A stretch of DNA of 64,000 bases from Bacillus_AD sp047238185 (GCF_047238185.1 NZ_JBDFMI010000006.1:620001-684000); one strand, 5' to 3'. Positions 32,885 through 41,589 are shown, counted from the first letter of the stretch. The notes: generated from the letters alone by a model not told the origin. Made by a program: numbers and translations.

Positions 32885-33670
32885 ATGATTTTAGTATTGG
32901 ATGTCGGCAACACAAATACAGTGATAGGCGTGTACGAGCAAGATGAGTTAAAATACCATTGGCGCATCGAAACAAGCCGCCGTAAAACAGAAGATGAATA
33001 TGGAATGACCATTAAACTTTTGCTTGAGCATGCAGATTTACATTTTTCTCATATTGATGGAATTATTATATCTTCCGTAGTTCCTCCCATCATGCCGGTA
33101 CTTGAACGGATGTGCGAACTATATTTTAAACGGACTCCTATTATTGTAGGACCTGGAATCAAGACAGGATTAAACATTAAGTATGATAACCCTAAAGAAG
33201 TCGGAGCGGACAGAATTGTCAATGCTGTTGCAGCGATCCACCAATATGGCGGACCATTGATTATCGTCGATTTTGGCACTGCGACGACCTATTGCTATAT
33301 AAATGAAAAGAAACAATATATGGGAGGAGCTATTGCGCCAGGTATTGGAATTTCGACTGAAGCCCTTTATTCACAGGCGTCGAAGCTTCCCCGCATAGAA
33401 TTAAGCAAACCGGACTCCATTGTCGGCAAATCGACTATTGGTGCTATGCAATCCGGTATTCTATATGGATATGTAGGACAGGTTGAAGGAATTGTATCAA
33501 GAATGAAGGCACAAAGTATAGAAGAGCCAAAAGTAATCGCTACAGGAGGACTATCGTCCCTTATTGCGAGTGAGGCCGATATCATCGATGTGGTCGATCC
33601 GTATTTAACATTGACCGGGTTGCGCCTCATTTACCAAAGAAACAAAGAACATGGAGCAAAACATATATAA
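32885..33670 (+). CDS. coaX: Type III pantothenate kinase CoaX
   Basis: CoaX phosphorylates pantothenate in the first step of coenzyme A synthesis; type III enzymes use the ASKHA fold and are not inhibited by CoA. The 261-residue product has the phosphate loop DVGNTNT at 6-12, the GADRIVNAVAA region with catalytic aspartate, DFGTATT and GGAIAPGI, and the C-terminal ATGGLSSLI. The ATG at 32885 has a poor ribosome-binding site (GTGGTGAG). hslO follows within 20 bases and the two appear to form one unit. Confidence 0.95.
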   Translation: MILVLDVGNTNTVIGVYEQDELKYHWRIETSRRKTEDEYGMTIKLLLEHADLHFSHIDGIIISSVVPPIMPVLERMCELYFKRTPIIVGPGIKTGLNIKYDNPKEVGADRIVNAVAAIHQYGGPLIIVDFGTATTYCYINEKKQYMGGAIAPGIGISTEALYSQASKLPRIELSKPDSIVGKSTIGAMQSGILYGYVGQVEGIVSRMKAQSIEEPKVIATGGLSSLIASEADIIDVVDPYLTLTGLRLIYQRNKEHGAKHI

Positions 33671-33689
33671 GAACAGGAGAATGAATTAC

Positions 33690-34568
33690 ATGAAAGATTA
33701 TTTAGTAAAAGCACTTGGATATAATGGGCAAGTCAGAGCATATGCGGTCTCGACAACGGAAACAGTCGGCGAAGCACAACGACGCCATTATACTTGGCCT
33801 ACCGCTTCAGCAGCTCTTGGACGCTCTATGACTGCTGGTGTTATGATGGGTGCCATGCTGAAAGGCGATGACAAATTAACCATAAAAATTGAAGGCGGCG
33901 GCCCAATCGGCACTATTTTAGTTGATAGTAATGCCAAGGGGGAAGTGCGCGGCTATGTGACGAATCCGCAAACTCATTTTGATTTGAATGAACATGGCAA
34001 ATTGGATGTACGGAGAGCAGTGGGGACAGACGGTATGCTTACTGTTGTGAAGGATATAGGTTTGCGGGATTATTTCACAGGGCAAACGCCTATCATTTCA
34101 GGTGAGCTTGGTGATGATTTCACTTATTATTTAGTTACTTCAGAGCAAGTCCCTTCCTCTGTCGGAGTAGGAGTTCTAGTGAATCCAGACAATACTATCC
34201 AAGCAGCTGGAGGGTTCATCCTGCAATTGCTTCCAGGTGCAGAAGAGGAAACAATATCTGCTATTGAAGACCGTTTGAAAACAATCCGGCCTATTTCTAC
34301 TTTAATAAAAGAAGGTCTAACCCCTGAAGGCATTCTGGAAGAATTGCTAGGGGAAGGAAATGTGCAGATTCTTGAAACAATGCCAGTAGGTTTCGTTTGT
34401 CAATGCTCAAAAGACAGAATTGAAAATGCGCTGATCAGTTTGGGCAAGGATGAGATACGCCATATTATCGAAGAAGATGGACATGCGGAAGCTAATTGCC
34501 ACTTCTGTAATGAAAAGTACCATTTTACTAAGGAGGAGCTTGAACAATTAGAAAAAGACGCCCAGTAA
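33690..34568 (+). CDS. hslO: Redox-regulated chaperone Hsp33
   Basis: Hsp33 is a holdase activated by oxidative unfolding. The 292-residue product keeps the zinc-binding cysteines C237/C239 (CQCS) and C270/C273 (CHFC), whose oxidation triggers activity, and conserved stretches such as ASAALGRSMTAGVMMG and ITGEL-like SGELGDDFTYYL. The ATG at 33690 is chosen because AGGAGA at 33675-33680 gives 9-base spacing; the frame opens earlier inside coaX. The 3' end contains AAGGAGGAG at 34530-34538, which bears on the start of the next gene. Confidence 0.96.
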   Translation: MKDYLVKALGYNGQVRAYAVSTTETVGEAQRRHYTWPTASAALGRSMTAGVMMGAMLKGDDKLTIKIEGGGPIGTILVDSNAKGEVRGYVTNPQTHFDLNEHGKLDVRRAVGTDGMLTVVKDIGLRDYFTGQTPIISGELGDDFTYYLVTSEQVPSSVGVGVLVNPDNTIQAAGGFILQLLPGAEEETISAIEDRLKTIRPISTLIKEGLTPEGILEELLGEGNVQILETMPVGFVCQCSKDRIENALISLGKDEIRHIIEEDGHAEANCHFCNEKYHFTKEELEQLEKDAQ

Positions 34569-34618
34569 GACGGAGTGCCATTCCGTTTTCAAAAAAAACG
34601 TTACTTATAATCATTGCA

Positions 34619-35473
34619 GTGCTAGTGATTCTAAATATCGTAACGCTTCTTTTAGCTAACAGACCTTTTTCATCTGGCCAAGCTGGCTCCTCTAGGGAAG
34701 AAATCGCATCTGTCGGTAATGTGTCTATTACGAGGGAACAACTGTGGAGAGAGTTAGAGAAACGGTACGGTCAAGAAACTTTATCGCATCTTATTGATAA
34801 TGAAGTGGTGAAACAGACGGCAAAAGATCTGAATGTATCTGTTTCTGAGGATGAATTAAAAACAGAACTGGTTTTTATTAAAACTCTATATGGATCGTAT
34901 GATCAAAGCGCCGCACAAAACGAAGGGGCTTGGGAACAGCAGATTAGAAACCGCATTTTGCTTGAAAAGCTATTAGTCCATGATGTGAAGGTGAAGGAAG
35001 AAAGGGCAAGGCAGCAATACGACCAAAACCCTGAAGCTTATAAAATTCCGACAACTTATCATCTTTCACATATAGTGGTCGATACGAAAAAACAAGCGAA
35101 GCAAGTGGTTGAAGAACTGAAAGAGGGCGCTTCATTCAGCGCTTTAGCCAAAGAGAAATCAACAGATGATGCCTCTGTTTCTACGGGTGGAGATATCGGT
35201 TATCTTTCTAAAAAACAAACCCGCTATGCTGCACGCTATATAGAAGAAGCAGCCGAGCTTAAAAAGCATAAATACAGTAAACCATTCAAAGTGAAGGATG
35301 GGTACAGCATCATCTACCTAAACGAAAAAATTAAAAAGAAAACCTACCCTTTCAGTGAAGTTAAAGGGATGATTGAAAGGCAGCTGGCTCTTGAAGAAAT
35401 GTCCGGTTCGCTTACCGCAGACTATTTCTGGAAAGACCGTGATGTTGAGAATAATTATAAGGTAAGTGAATAA
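34619..35473 (+). CDS. yacD: PrsA-like peptidyl-prolyl cis-trans isomerase (YacD), start uncertain
   Basis: This is an exported foldase of the parvulin family. From the first canonical start (GTG 34619) it is 284 residues: a hydrophobic segment, then a SurA/PrsA-type N-terminal helical region (about 27-120) and one parvulin domain (about 140-245, with YHLSHIVVDTKKQAK, GASFSALAKEKSTDDAS and GGDIGYL). GTG 34619 has no ribosome-binding site and falls inside the signal segment. In frame upstream to 34544 the sequence continues without stop and encodes a strongly basic stretch (RKRRPVRRS, then SKKTLLIIAVLVI), exactly what a signal peptide needs. An ATT at 34547 is 8 bases behind AAGGAGGAG. See findings. 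Confidence 0.85.
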   Translation: MLVILNIVTLLLANRPFSSGQAGSSREEIASVGNVSITREQLWRELEKRYGQETLSHLIDNEVVKQTAKDLNVSVSEDELKTELVFIKTLYGSYDQSAAQNEGAWEQQIRNRILLEKLLVHDVKVKEERARQQYDQNPEAYKIPTTYHLSHIVVDTKKQAKQVVEELKEGASFSALAKEKSTDDASVSTGGDIGYLSKKQTRYAARYIEEAAELKKHKYSKPFKVKDGYSIIYLNEKIKKKTYPFSEVKGMIERQLALEEMSGSLTADYFWKDRDVENNYKVSE

Positions 35474-35514
35474 AAAAGAAGAATACGTGCTTTTTGCCGT
35501 ATTCTTCTTTTTTA
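35473..35514. terminator. Bidirectional-looking terminator after yacD
   Basis: AAAAAGAAGAATACG and CGTATTCTTCTTTTT form a 15-bp stem flanked by A and T runs. Confidence 0.85.
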
Positions 35515-35603
35515 TGATGCAGGGAAAACAGCGGTTTTATATAGGTGCAAACAGGTTAATAAAAGAGAAGAGCGAATTATAATAAAATTGGGCATTTAAT
35601 GGA

Positions 35604-35662
35604 TTGACAAATCGGAGTGTAAAATGTAAATTGTTTATAAAACCAATAAAAATACTTGGAAT
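35604..35662 (+). promoter_or_regulatory. Sigma-A promoter of cysK with a possible CymR-like element
   Basis: TTGACA at 35604-35609, 17 bases, TAAATT at 35627-35632. Downstream, CCAA(T)...(C)TTGGAATTA at 35644-35662 is a partial inverted repeat ending in GGAATTA, resembling the right half of CymR operators that repress cysK in B. subtilis without cysteine limitation. The promoter is well supported; the operator is tentative. Confidence 0.55.
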
Positions 35663-35678
35663 TAGGGAGTGGATGGAG

Positions 35679-36602
35679 ATGGCTAAAGTGGCAAATTCAG
35701 TAACAGAGCTAGTGGGTCAAACACCAATCGTTAAATTGAATCGTTTGGTTGATGAAAATAGTGCGGATGTCTATTTAAAGCTTGAATACATGAACCCGGG
35801 AAGCTCTGTTAAAGATCGGATTGCTCTTGCTATGATTGAGAGTGCCGAAGAAAAAGGACTTTTAAAGCCAGGTGCTACGATTATTGAGCCAACAAGCGGA
35901 AATACAGGGATCGGATTAGCGATGGTGGCTGCTGCAAAGGGATATAAGGCTATCTTGACAATGCCCGAGACGATGAGTATGGAACGCAGAAACCTGCTGC
36001 GTGCTTATGGGGCAGAAATTGTTTTGACTCCAGGACCGGATGGCATGGGCGGCGCTATCAGAAAAGCAGAGGAATTAGCCAAAGAGCATGGTTATTTCAT
36101 GCCGCAACAATTCAATAATGAAGCCAATCCTGAAATTCACCGCCATACAACAGGTAAGGAAATAGTATCCCAACTGGATTCTTTGGATGCATTTGTGGCA
36201 GGTGTTGGAACCGGCGGTACAATCACTGGCGTGGGCGAGGTATTGCGTGAAGCGTTCCCTGGCATTGAAATAGTGGCAGTGGAACCATCCGATTCTCCTG
36301 TCCTATCTGGTGGAAAGCCAGGTCCCCATAAAATTCAAGGAATCGGCGCAGGTTTTGTGCCTAAAGTGTTAAATACAGATGTGTATGACGAAATCATTCA
36401 GGTACACAATGAAGAAGCGTTTGAATATGCTCGCCGCGCAGCGAAAGAAGAAGGGATACTGGGTGGAATTTCATCAGGAGCTGCGATATCAGCTGCATTG
36501 CAGGTGGCTAAACGTTTAGGGAAAGGCAAAAGCGTATTGGCCATTATTCCGAGCAATGGGGAACGTTATTTAAGTACGCCTCTTTATAATTTTGAAAAAT
36601 AA
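35679..36602 (+). CDS. cysK: Cysteine synthase A (O-acetylserine sulfhydrylase)
   Basis: CysK makes cysteine from O-acetylserine and sulfide with pyridoxal phosphate. The 307-residue product has the PLP lysine K45 in NPGSSVKDR, the substrate loop TSGNTG at 72-77, the phosphate loop GTGGTITG and the C-terminal IPSNGERYLS. The ATG at 35679 is chosen because GGGAG at 35665-35669 gives 9-base spacing; ATG 35673 and a frame from 35604 are also open, but 35604 lies in the promoter. It is single-gene, with its own promoter and terminator. Confidence 0.97.
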   Translation: MAKVANSVTELVGQTPIVKLNRLVDENSADVYLKLEYMNPGSSVKDRIALAMIESAEEKGLLKPGATIIEPTSGNTGIGLAMVAAAKGYKAILTMPETMSMERRNLLRAYGAEIVLTPGPDGMGGAIRKAEELAKEHGYFMPQQFNNEANPEIHRHTTGKEIVSQLDSLDAFVAGVGTGGTITGVGEVLREAFPGIEIVAVEPSDSPVLSGGKPGPHKIQGIGAGFVPKVLNTDVYDEIIQVHNEEAFEYARRAAKEEGILGGISSGAAISAALQVAKRLGKGKSVLAIIPSNGERYLSTPLYNFEK

Positions 36603-36617
36603 GCAAGATCGGATAGA

Positions 36618-36655
36618 AGGAGCATCCTCCATGAAAGAGGGGTGCTCCTTTTGTT
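36618..36655 (+). terminator. Intrinsic terminator after cysK
   Basis: AAGGAGCATCCTC pairs with GAGGGGTGCTCCTT (one G-T pair), followed by TTGTTT. The sequence AAAGAGGGGTGCTC of this right arm recurs at 36737-36750. Confidence 0.8.
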
Positions 36656-36736
36656 TATGAAGGAATTGATTCGTGTACACAACTTCCTTCCCGAAGAGAT
36701 AGGCCGTGATAAACAGGTGAAAAATTTTCTATATAA

Positions 36737-36750
36737 AAGAGGGGTGCTCA
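36737..36750 (+). repeat. Second copy of AAAGAGGGGTGCTC
   Basis: The 14-base sequence repeats the right arm of the cysK terminator (first copy about 36634-36647) about 100 bases downstream, in the pabB leader. It could pair with the left arm of that terminator in place of the first copy. Confidence 0.5.
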
Positions 36751-36798
36751 TAGTACACTAAGGAGAAGAGTGCAGTCTATGTTTTAAAGTAGGAGTGA

Positions 36799-38244
36799 AT
36801 GAATGCAATGATGCAACTATACAGCAAGCAAGTGCCGTTTAACCGGGATGCTTTTTTTGCCGCTTATAAAAGGCTATCTAAATGGGAAGAAAACCATGTG
36901 CTCCTTGAAAGCGGCCGGGGAGGAAGGTATTCCATCTGTGGGATTTCACCTGCCGCCATACTGGAAGGAACAGATACGGGATTGGAAATTCGTAATCGAC
37001 AAGGAGAATCGGAGTATCTTTCGGGCGATCCATTATTATTGATGAAAGATTGGATGGGTGCCAGAAAAATGGAGCATAGGAGTGACCTGCCTGACTTTCA
37101 GGGAGGGGCTATCGGTTTTATATCATATGATTATGCCCGCTCTATTGAAAAGCTTCCGTCGATGGCTGAGGATGATCTTCGTGTGCCTGCTCTATATTTT
37201 ATGGTTTTTGATGAGATTGCCGTGTTTGATCACCACTCCCACATTCTTTATTTGATGAAAATTGGGAACGCAAAGGAACAGCCTGCTTGTTTTTCTCGAT
37301 TGAATGAAATGGAAATGTTATTCACTTCCCATGATGATGAAGAAAGAGTAAGTGATCGAGCGATAGAAGAGAAGGAACGGGAAATTTCGGTTTCCATGAC
37401 AGAGAAAGCGTTCATTGATGCAGTCAAACGAATACAGGCTTATATTGCAGCAGGTGATTTATTTCAGGTCAATTTGTCTGTCAGACGATCACAACCCCTC
37501 ATATCACAACCTCTCGACGTCTATGAACAACTGAGAACGATAAACCCCTCCCCTTATATGAGCTATTTGCATAGCCCATCCTTTCAAGTGGCAAGCGGTT
37601 CGCCGGAACTGCTGGTTAAAAAGAAAGGCAATCAGGTAAGCACAAGGCCGATCGCTGGCACGAGGTCGCGTGGGATGTCGGCCGAAGAGGATGCACAGTT
37701 AGTGAAAGAGTTACTGGAGAACGAGAAAGAACGGGCGGAGCATGTCATGCTGGTTGATTTGGAACGCAATGATCTGGGGCGTGTATGTGCATATGGCACT
37801 GTTGAGGTAGATGAATTCATGGCAGTTGAAAAATATTCCCATGTAATGCATATCGTCTCCAATGTAAAAGGGTTGCTGGCGGAACAGTACGATGGATACG
37901 ATGCAATTAGGGCGGTTTTCCCAGGAGGCACCATTACAGGCGCTCCCAAAGTAAGGACGATGGAAGTGATTGAAGAATTAGAGCCTGTAAGGAGAGGGAT
38001 TTATACAGGTTCTATAGGATGGATTGGTTTTGATGAGGATTTGGAATTGAATATTGTCATCCGGACACTTTTCGTGAAAGAGGGTGTGGGCCATATACAA
38101 GCAGGTGCTGGCGTTGTCGTCGATTCAAAGCCAATCTATGAATATAAGGAAAGCCTCAAGAAAGCTGCTGCTTTATGGAAAGCGGTAGAAATGGCCAATG
38201 AACAAGCGGAAGCAGGTGTAGACGATGATTCTGATGATCGATAA
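36799..38244 (+). CDS. pabB: Aminodeoxychorismate synthase component I
   Basis: PabB converts chorismate plus ammonia to aminodeoxychorismate, feeding folate synthesis. The 481-residue product is of the chorismate-utilising TrpE/PabB family: GGAIGFISYDYAR near the N-terminus, AGDLFQVNLS, the catalytic block RPIAGTRSRG, ENEKERAEHVMLVDLERNDLG, and VFPGGTITGAPKVR. The PIAGT form of the motif is typical of PabB. Start ATG 36799 (or 36808) is near TAGGAG. It heads the folate operon and overlaps pabA by 20 bases. No convincing promoter is visible between the cysK terminator and the gene. Confidence 0.96.
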   Translation: MNAMMQLYSKQVPFNRDAFFAAYKRLSKWEENHVLLESGRGGRYSICGISPAAILEGTDTGLEIRNRQGESEYLSGDPLLLMKDWMGARKMEHRSDLPDFQGGAIGFISYDYARSIEKLPSMAEDDLRVPALYFMVFDEIAVFDHHSHILYLMKIGNAKEQPACFSRLNEMEMLFTSHDDEERVSDRAIEEKEREISVSMTEKAFIDAVKRIQAYIAAGDLFQVNLSVRRSQPLISQPLDVYEQLRTINPSPYMSYLHSPSFQVASGSPELLVKKKGNQVSTRPIAGTRSRGMSAEEDAQLVKELLENEKERAEHVMLVDLERNDLGRVCAYGTVEVDEFMAVEKYSHVMHIVSNVKGLLAEQYDGYDAIRAVFPGGTITGAPKVRTMEVIEELEPVRRGIYTGSIGWIGFDEDLELNIVIRTLFVKEGVGHIQAGAGVVVDSKPIYEYKESLKKAAALWKAVEMANEQAEAGVDDDSDDR

Positions 38245-38821
38245 TTATGATTCCTTTACGTATAATATTGTGCAATACGTCGGAGAAATGGGACAAGAAC
38301 TCATTGTGAAAAGAAATGATGAAATTACGCTCGAAGAAATCGAGCAAATGCAGCCGGCATACATTATGATTTCACCTGGCCCATGCAGCCCCAATGAAGC
38401 GGGAATCAGCCTGGAAGTAATACGTTCATTTGCAGGTGAAATTCCGATTTTCGGCATTTGTCTCGGCCAGCAATCAATCGGCCAATCGTTTGGGGCAAGA
38501 GTTGTACAAGCGCCTGAATTGATGCACGGTAAAACCTCAGCGGTCTTTCATGACGGCAGGACTATTTTTGAGGGATTGCCAAGTCCATTTCAGGCAACCA
38601 GATACCACTCTTTAATTGTCGACAAAGACACCCTTCCTGAATGCCTAGAGGTATCGGCATGGACTGAGGAAGGGCATATCATGGCCATCAGGCACCGCGA
38701 GCTTCCGATAGAAGGAGTCCAATTTCATCCGGAGTCCATTATGACTGAATACGGAAAAGAAATGCTGCATCAATTCTTACTGATGAACAAACGGCAGGAT
38801 GAGTTTTTGGTGATAGAATGA
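38225..38821 (+). CDS. pabA: Aminodeoxychorismate/anthranilate synthase glutamine amidotransferase
   Basis: PabA (TrpG) supplies ammonia from glutamine to PabB, and in Bacillus also to anthranilate synthase TrpE. The 198-residue class I amidotransferase has C79 in FGICLGQQS, and H168 and E170 in VQFHPES, with SPGPCSPNEAG forming the oxyanion region. In B. subtilis its translation is controlled by TRAP; I saw no clear series of GAG/TAG triplets around this start, so that control may be absent. It overlaps pabB by 20 bases and pabC by 4. Confidence 0.96.
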   Translation: MILMIDNYDSFTYNIVQYVGEMGQELIVKRNDEITLEEIEQMQPAYIMISPGPCSPNEAGISLEVIRSFAGEIPIFGICLGQQSIGQSFGARVVQAPELMHGKTSAVFHDGRTIFEGLPSPFQATRYHSLIVDKDTLPECLEVSAWTEEGHIMAIRHRELPIEGVQFHPESIMTEYGKEMLHQFLLMNKRQDEFLVIE

Positions 38822-39681
38822 TTATATATGTGAATGGAGAGTACGTCCGGGAAGAGGAAGCCCGAATATCTCCTTTTGATCATGGTTTTTTATATGGAAT
38901 GGGACTATTCGAAACGATAAGGATGTATAACGGATTTCCTTTTTTACTGAGCGACCATTTAGACCGTTTGCAACAGAGCCTGAAGAGCCTGTATATTGAA
39001 TTTGACCTCGATTATAAAGAGATAAGGATAATTATCGAGCGGCTTCTTCACTTAAACCAACTGAAGAATGCGCGCATCCGTTTAAATGTAACGGCCGGTG
39101 AAGGACCGGTGGGATTGCCTGCTGGGCCGTACAAGTGTGTCAAAGTCATCATTTTCATAAGTTCTCTACCTGAAGCGCAGAAGAACATCGAAGAACGGAG
39201 GGCGCGTTTCCTAGAATTAAGGCGTAATTCCCCGGAGGGCCCTTACCGATTGAAATCGCATCATTATGGGAACAATATAGCTGCCAAAATGGAACTTCAG
39301 GGGGAAAAGGGAGTAGAAGGGCTTTTTTTGGATAAAGAAGGGGCGGTAGCGGAGGGAATTGCCTCCAATATCTTTTGGGTATCAGAAGGCCGCTTGTTTA
39401 CACCGGACCTTGAGACTGGCATTTTACCAGGAATTACGAGACAATTTATCAAGTTACTGGCAGCTAAAAAAGGCATACCGTTTGAAGAAGGAATATATCC
39501 TGCAAATACGCTTCGGCAAGCGTCAGAAGTATTTCTGACCAATTCAATACAAGAAATAGTGGCTATTAAACAAATAGAGGGAATCGGTGTTTATAAAGGA
39601 AGTGCAGGACCGGTCGCGCAACAATTATTTCAGTCTTATCAAAGGAATAGGGAAAAATTGCTTTCGGTCAATCAACTATAG
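38818..39681 (+). CDS. pabC: 4-amino-4-deoxychorismate lyase
   Basis: PabC is a fold-type IV PLP enzyme that releases pyruvate from aminodeoxychorismate to give p-aminobenzoate. The 287-residue product has the PLP lysine K146 in YRLKSHHYGNN, the N-terminal FDHGFLYGMGLFETIR, and the phosphate-binding EGIASNIFW and LPGITRQ. The related branched-chain and D-amino-acid aminotransferases share this fold, but the position between pabA and folP settles the role. ATGA overlap with pabA couples translation. Confidence 0.93.
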   Translation: MIIYVNGEYVREEEARISPFDHGFLYGMGLFETIRMYNGFPFLLSDHLDRLQQSLKSLYIEFDLDYKEIRIIIERLLHLNQLKNARIRLNVTAGEGPVGLPAGPYKCVKVIIFISSLPEAQKNIEERRARFLELRRNSPEGPYRLKSHHYGNNIAAKMELQGEKGVEGLFLDKEGAVAEGIASNIFWVSEGRLFTPDLETGILPGITRQFIKLLAAKKGIPFEEGIYPANTLRQASEVFLTNSIQEIVAIKQIEGIGVYKGSAGPVAQQLFQSYQRNREKLLSVNQL

Positions 39682-39700
39682 ATAAATGGGTGAGGAAGAA

Positions 39701-40543
39701 TTGGCGAATAGACAAAAAATGATACAGTGCGGAAAATATAGTTTAGATTTTAGCAAGAAGACATTGATCATGGGTATCTTGAACATCACTCCCGATTCTT
39801 TTTCGGATGGCGGTTCTTTTTTCGATATTGAAAAAGCAGTGGAGCATGCCAGACAGTTAGTGATGGATGGAGCGGATATCATTGATATCGGCGGAGAATC
39901 AACAAGGCCCGGCGCGGCAGTTGTTTCGGCTGAAGAAGAAATGGAAAGGGTCATTCCTGTCATCAAGGCGATAACGGATGAAATAGATGTCCCTATTTCA
40001 ATCGATACATACAAAGCGGATGTTGCCAGAGAAGCGATCCATGCTGGTGCGCACATTATCAATGATGTTTGGGGCGGCAAAGCAGATGAAAGAATGTACG
40101 TGACGGCAGCTGAATTGGATGTTCCTTACATTCTTATGCATAATCGAGATCATTTGGATTATCAGCACTTTATCCGGGATAGTTTTACAGATTTGTATGA
40201 ATGCATTCTTGCGGCAAAGAAAGCAGGCGTTCAGGATGAGAAAATTATTCTTGACCCGGGCATCGGCTTTGCGAAAAATTTGGATATGAATTTGGATATG
40301 ATGGGCAATCTGAACCATCTTGTGGCATTAGGGTATCCTGTGTTGCTGGGAACATCCAAAAAATCTATGATCGGGGCTATTCTGGATCTTCCTCCTGATG
40401 AGAGAGTGGAAGGGACGATTGCTACTGTTTGTTTTGGAATCCAGCAAGGGTGCCAAATAATGAGGGTGCATAATGTTAAGGAAGTATCGAGGGCGGCAAA
40501 GGTAATGGATGCCCTTTTGACTGGGGGTAAAATAAATGGATAA
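39701..40543 (+). CDS. folP: Dihydropteroate synthase
   Basis: FolP joins p-aminobenzoate to hydroxymethyl-dihydropterin pyrophosphate and is the sulfonamide target. The 280-residue TIM-barrel protein has MGILNITPDSFSDGG, GGESTRPGA and DPGIGFAK. The TTG at 39701 is preferred because GGTGAGG lies just upstream; an in-frame ATG at 39686 would add five residues but has no ribosome-binding site. It follows pabC closely and overlaps folB by 8 bases, consistent with its place in the folate operon. Confidence 0.95.
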   Translation: MANRQKMIQCGKYSLDFSKKTLIMGILNITPDSFSDGGSFFDIEKAVEHARQLVMDGADIIDIGGESTRPGAAVVSAEEEMERVIPVIKAITDEIDVPISIDTYKADVAREAIHAGAHIINDVWGGKADERMYVTAAELDVPYILMHNRDHLDYQHFIRDSFTDLYECILAAKKAGVQDEKIILDPGIGFAKNLDMNLDMMGNLNHLVALGYPVLLGTSKKSMIGAILDLPPDERVEGTIATVCFGIQQGCQIMRVHNVKEVSRAAKVMDALLTGGKING

Positions 40544-40898
40544 AATATATGTGAATCAGATGGAGTTTTACGGATATCACGGGGTGTTGCCTGAGGAAAC
40601 GAAGTTAGGGCAGCGTTTCAAGGTAGACCTAACTGTTGAATTGGATGTATCGGCTGCAGGAAAAAATGATGATTTAAACCGTTCCGTCAATTATGCAGAA
40701 TTATTTGAGGTAACGCGTGAAATTGTTGAAGGGAAACCATATCAATTGATTGAAGCAGTAGCTGAACGGATAGCAGAAGCTGTACTGGATTCGTTTGAAT
40801 TGATCGAATGGTGCACGGTCAAACTAATAAAACCTGATCCGCCGATTCCAGGGCATTATACATCAGTGGCAGTTGAGATTAAAAGGGGCAGGGTATAA
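40536..40898 (+). CDS. folB: Dihydroneopterin aldolase
   Basis: FolB cleaves dihydroneopterin to hydroxymethyl-dihydropterin and glycolaldehyde. The 120-residue tunnel-fold protein has FYGYHGVLPEET near the N-terminus with the substrate-binding tyrosine, SVNYAELFEV, LIEAVAERIA and the catalytic lysine region VKLIKPDPPIPGH. It overlaps folP by 8 bases and folK by 1 (TAATG). Confidence 0.96.
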   Translation: MDKIYVNQMEFYGYHGVLPEETKLGQRFKVDLTVELDVSAAGKNDDLNRSVNYAELFEVTREIVEGKPYQLIEAVAERIAEAVLDSFELIEWCTVKLIKPDPPIPGHYTSVAVEIKRGRV

Positions 40899-41425
40899 TG
40901 AAAAATACAGCCTACTTATCTTTAGGGTCTAATTTGGATGATCGATTAACGTATTTAAGGGAAGCGGTTGAACTTCTCCAGAAAGATGGGGAAATTGCTG
41001 TAGATTCCGTATCCTCCCTTTATGAAACAGATCCAGTTGGATACACCGACCAAGGGAATTTTTTGAATATCGTGGTGAAGCTGTATACAGATTACACCGC
41101 GGAGGATTTATTGGCCGTATGTATGGATATAGAGCAGCAATTAGGAAGAAAAAGGGTAATCAGATGGGGACCTCGGACAATTGACCTTGACATTTTACTC
41201 TATAATCAAGACAATATTGATTCAGACGACCTTTCTGTTCCACATCCCCGAATGCATGAGAGAGCTTTTGTCCTCATTCCGCTTTTGGAAATAGAACCAT
41301 ACATCAAGCTTCCAGCGATGGAAGAATCATTACGAGAGATGTTGGAACGTATACCTGATAAAGAAGGAGTACGATTATGGAAGCGGAAAAGTGGGGAAGA
41401 CGCATTCGTGCATTTAGAAAATTAA
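40898..41425 (+). CDS. folK: 2-amino-4-hydroxy-6-hydroxymethyldihydropteridine pyrophosphokinase
   Basis: FolK transfers pyrophosphate from ATP to hydroxymethyl-dihydropterin, making the FolP substrate. The 175-residue product has LSLGSNLDDR at the N-terminus, YETDPVGYTDQGNFLN and the diagnostic RWGPRTIDLDILLY that binds the metals and ATP, then VPHPRMHERAFVL. Its 3' end overlaps the small gene yazB by 49 bases in another frame. Confidence 0.97.
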   Translation: MKNTAYLSLGSNLDDRLTYLREAVELLQKDGEIAVDSVSSLYETDPVGYTDQGNFLNIVVKLYTDYTAEDLLAVCMDIEQQLGRKRVIRWGPRTIDLDILLYNQDNIDSDDLSVPHPRMHERAFVLIPLLEIEPYIKLPAMEESLREMLERIPDKEGVRLWKRKSGEDAFVHLEN

Positions 41426-41589
41426 AAGGGTACACACAGGATGGGCTGGCGAAACGATTGCTTGTTTCCGTTTCATTGCTAGGCGAGATTGAAAGAGGAA
41501 ACCGGATGCCGACACAGCAATTTTTGCAGGAAGTGGCAGCAGCATTGGATGTTTCGCTAGAGGAATTACAGCCTCCTAAAGAAGAGTAA
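41377..41589 (+). CDS. yazB: XRE-family helix-turn-helix protein YazB
   Basis: This 70-residue protein is a single Cro/CI-type helix-turn-helix domain: IRAFRKLKGYTQDGLAKRL, then SVSLLGEIERGNRMP, then VAAALDVSLEEL. It lies in the same place in B. subtilis, always between folK and dusB. Its target is unknown; autoregulation or control of the folate operon is only a guess. It begins inside folK (49-base overlap) behind AAGGAG at about 41364, so it depends on the operon transcript. Confidence 0.88.
   Translation: MEAEKWGRRIRAFRKLKGYTQDGLAKRLLVSVSLLGEIERGNRMPTQQFLQEVAAALDVSLEELQPPKEE

Noticed and set aside
36656..36798. Possible T-box or other riboswitch before pabB.
   Set aside because: The GGGGTGCTC sequence only superficially resembles a T-box; the specifier and antiterminator parts are absent.
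38190..38230. Possible TRAP-binding site at pabA, known in B. subtilis.
   Set aside because: I could not see a series of GAG/TAG triplets at regular spacing around the pabA ribosome-binding site.
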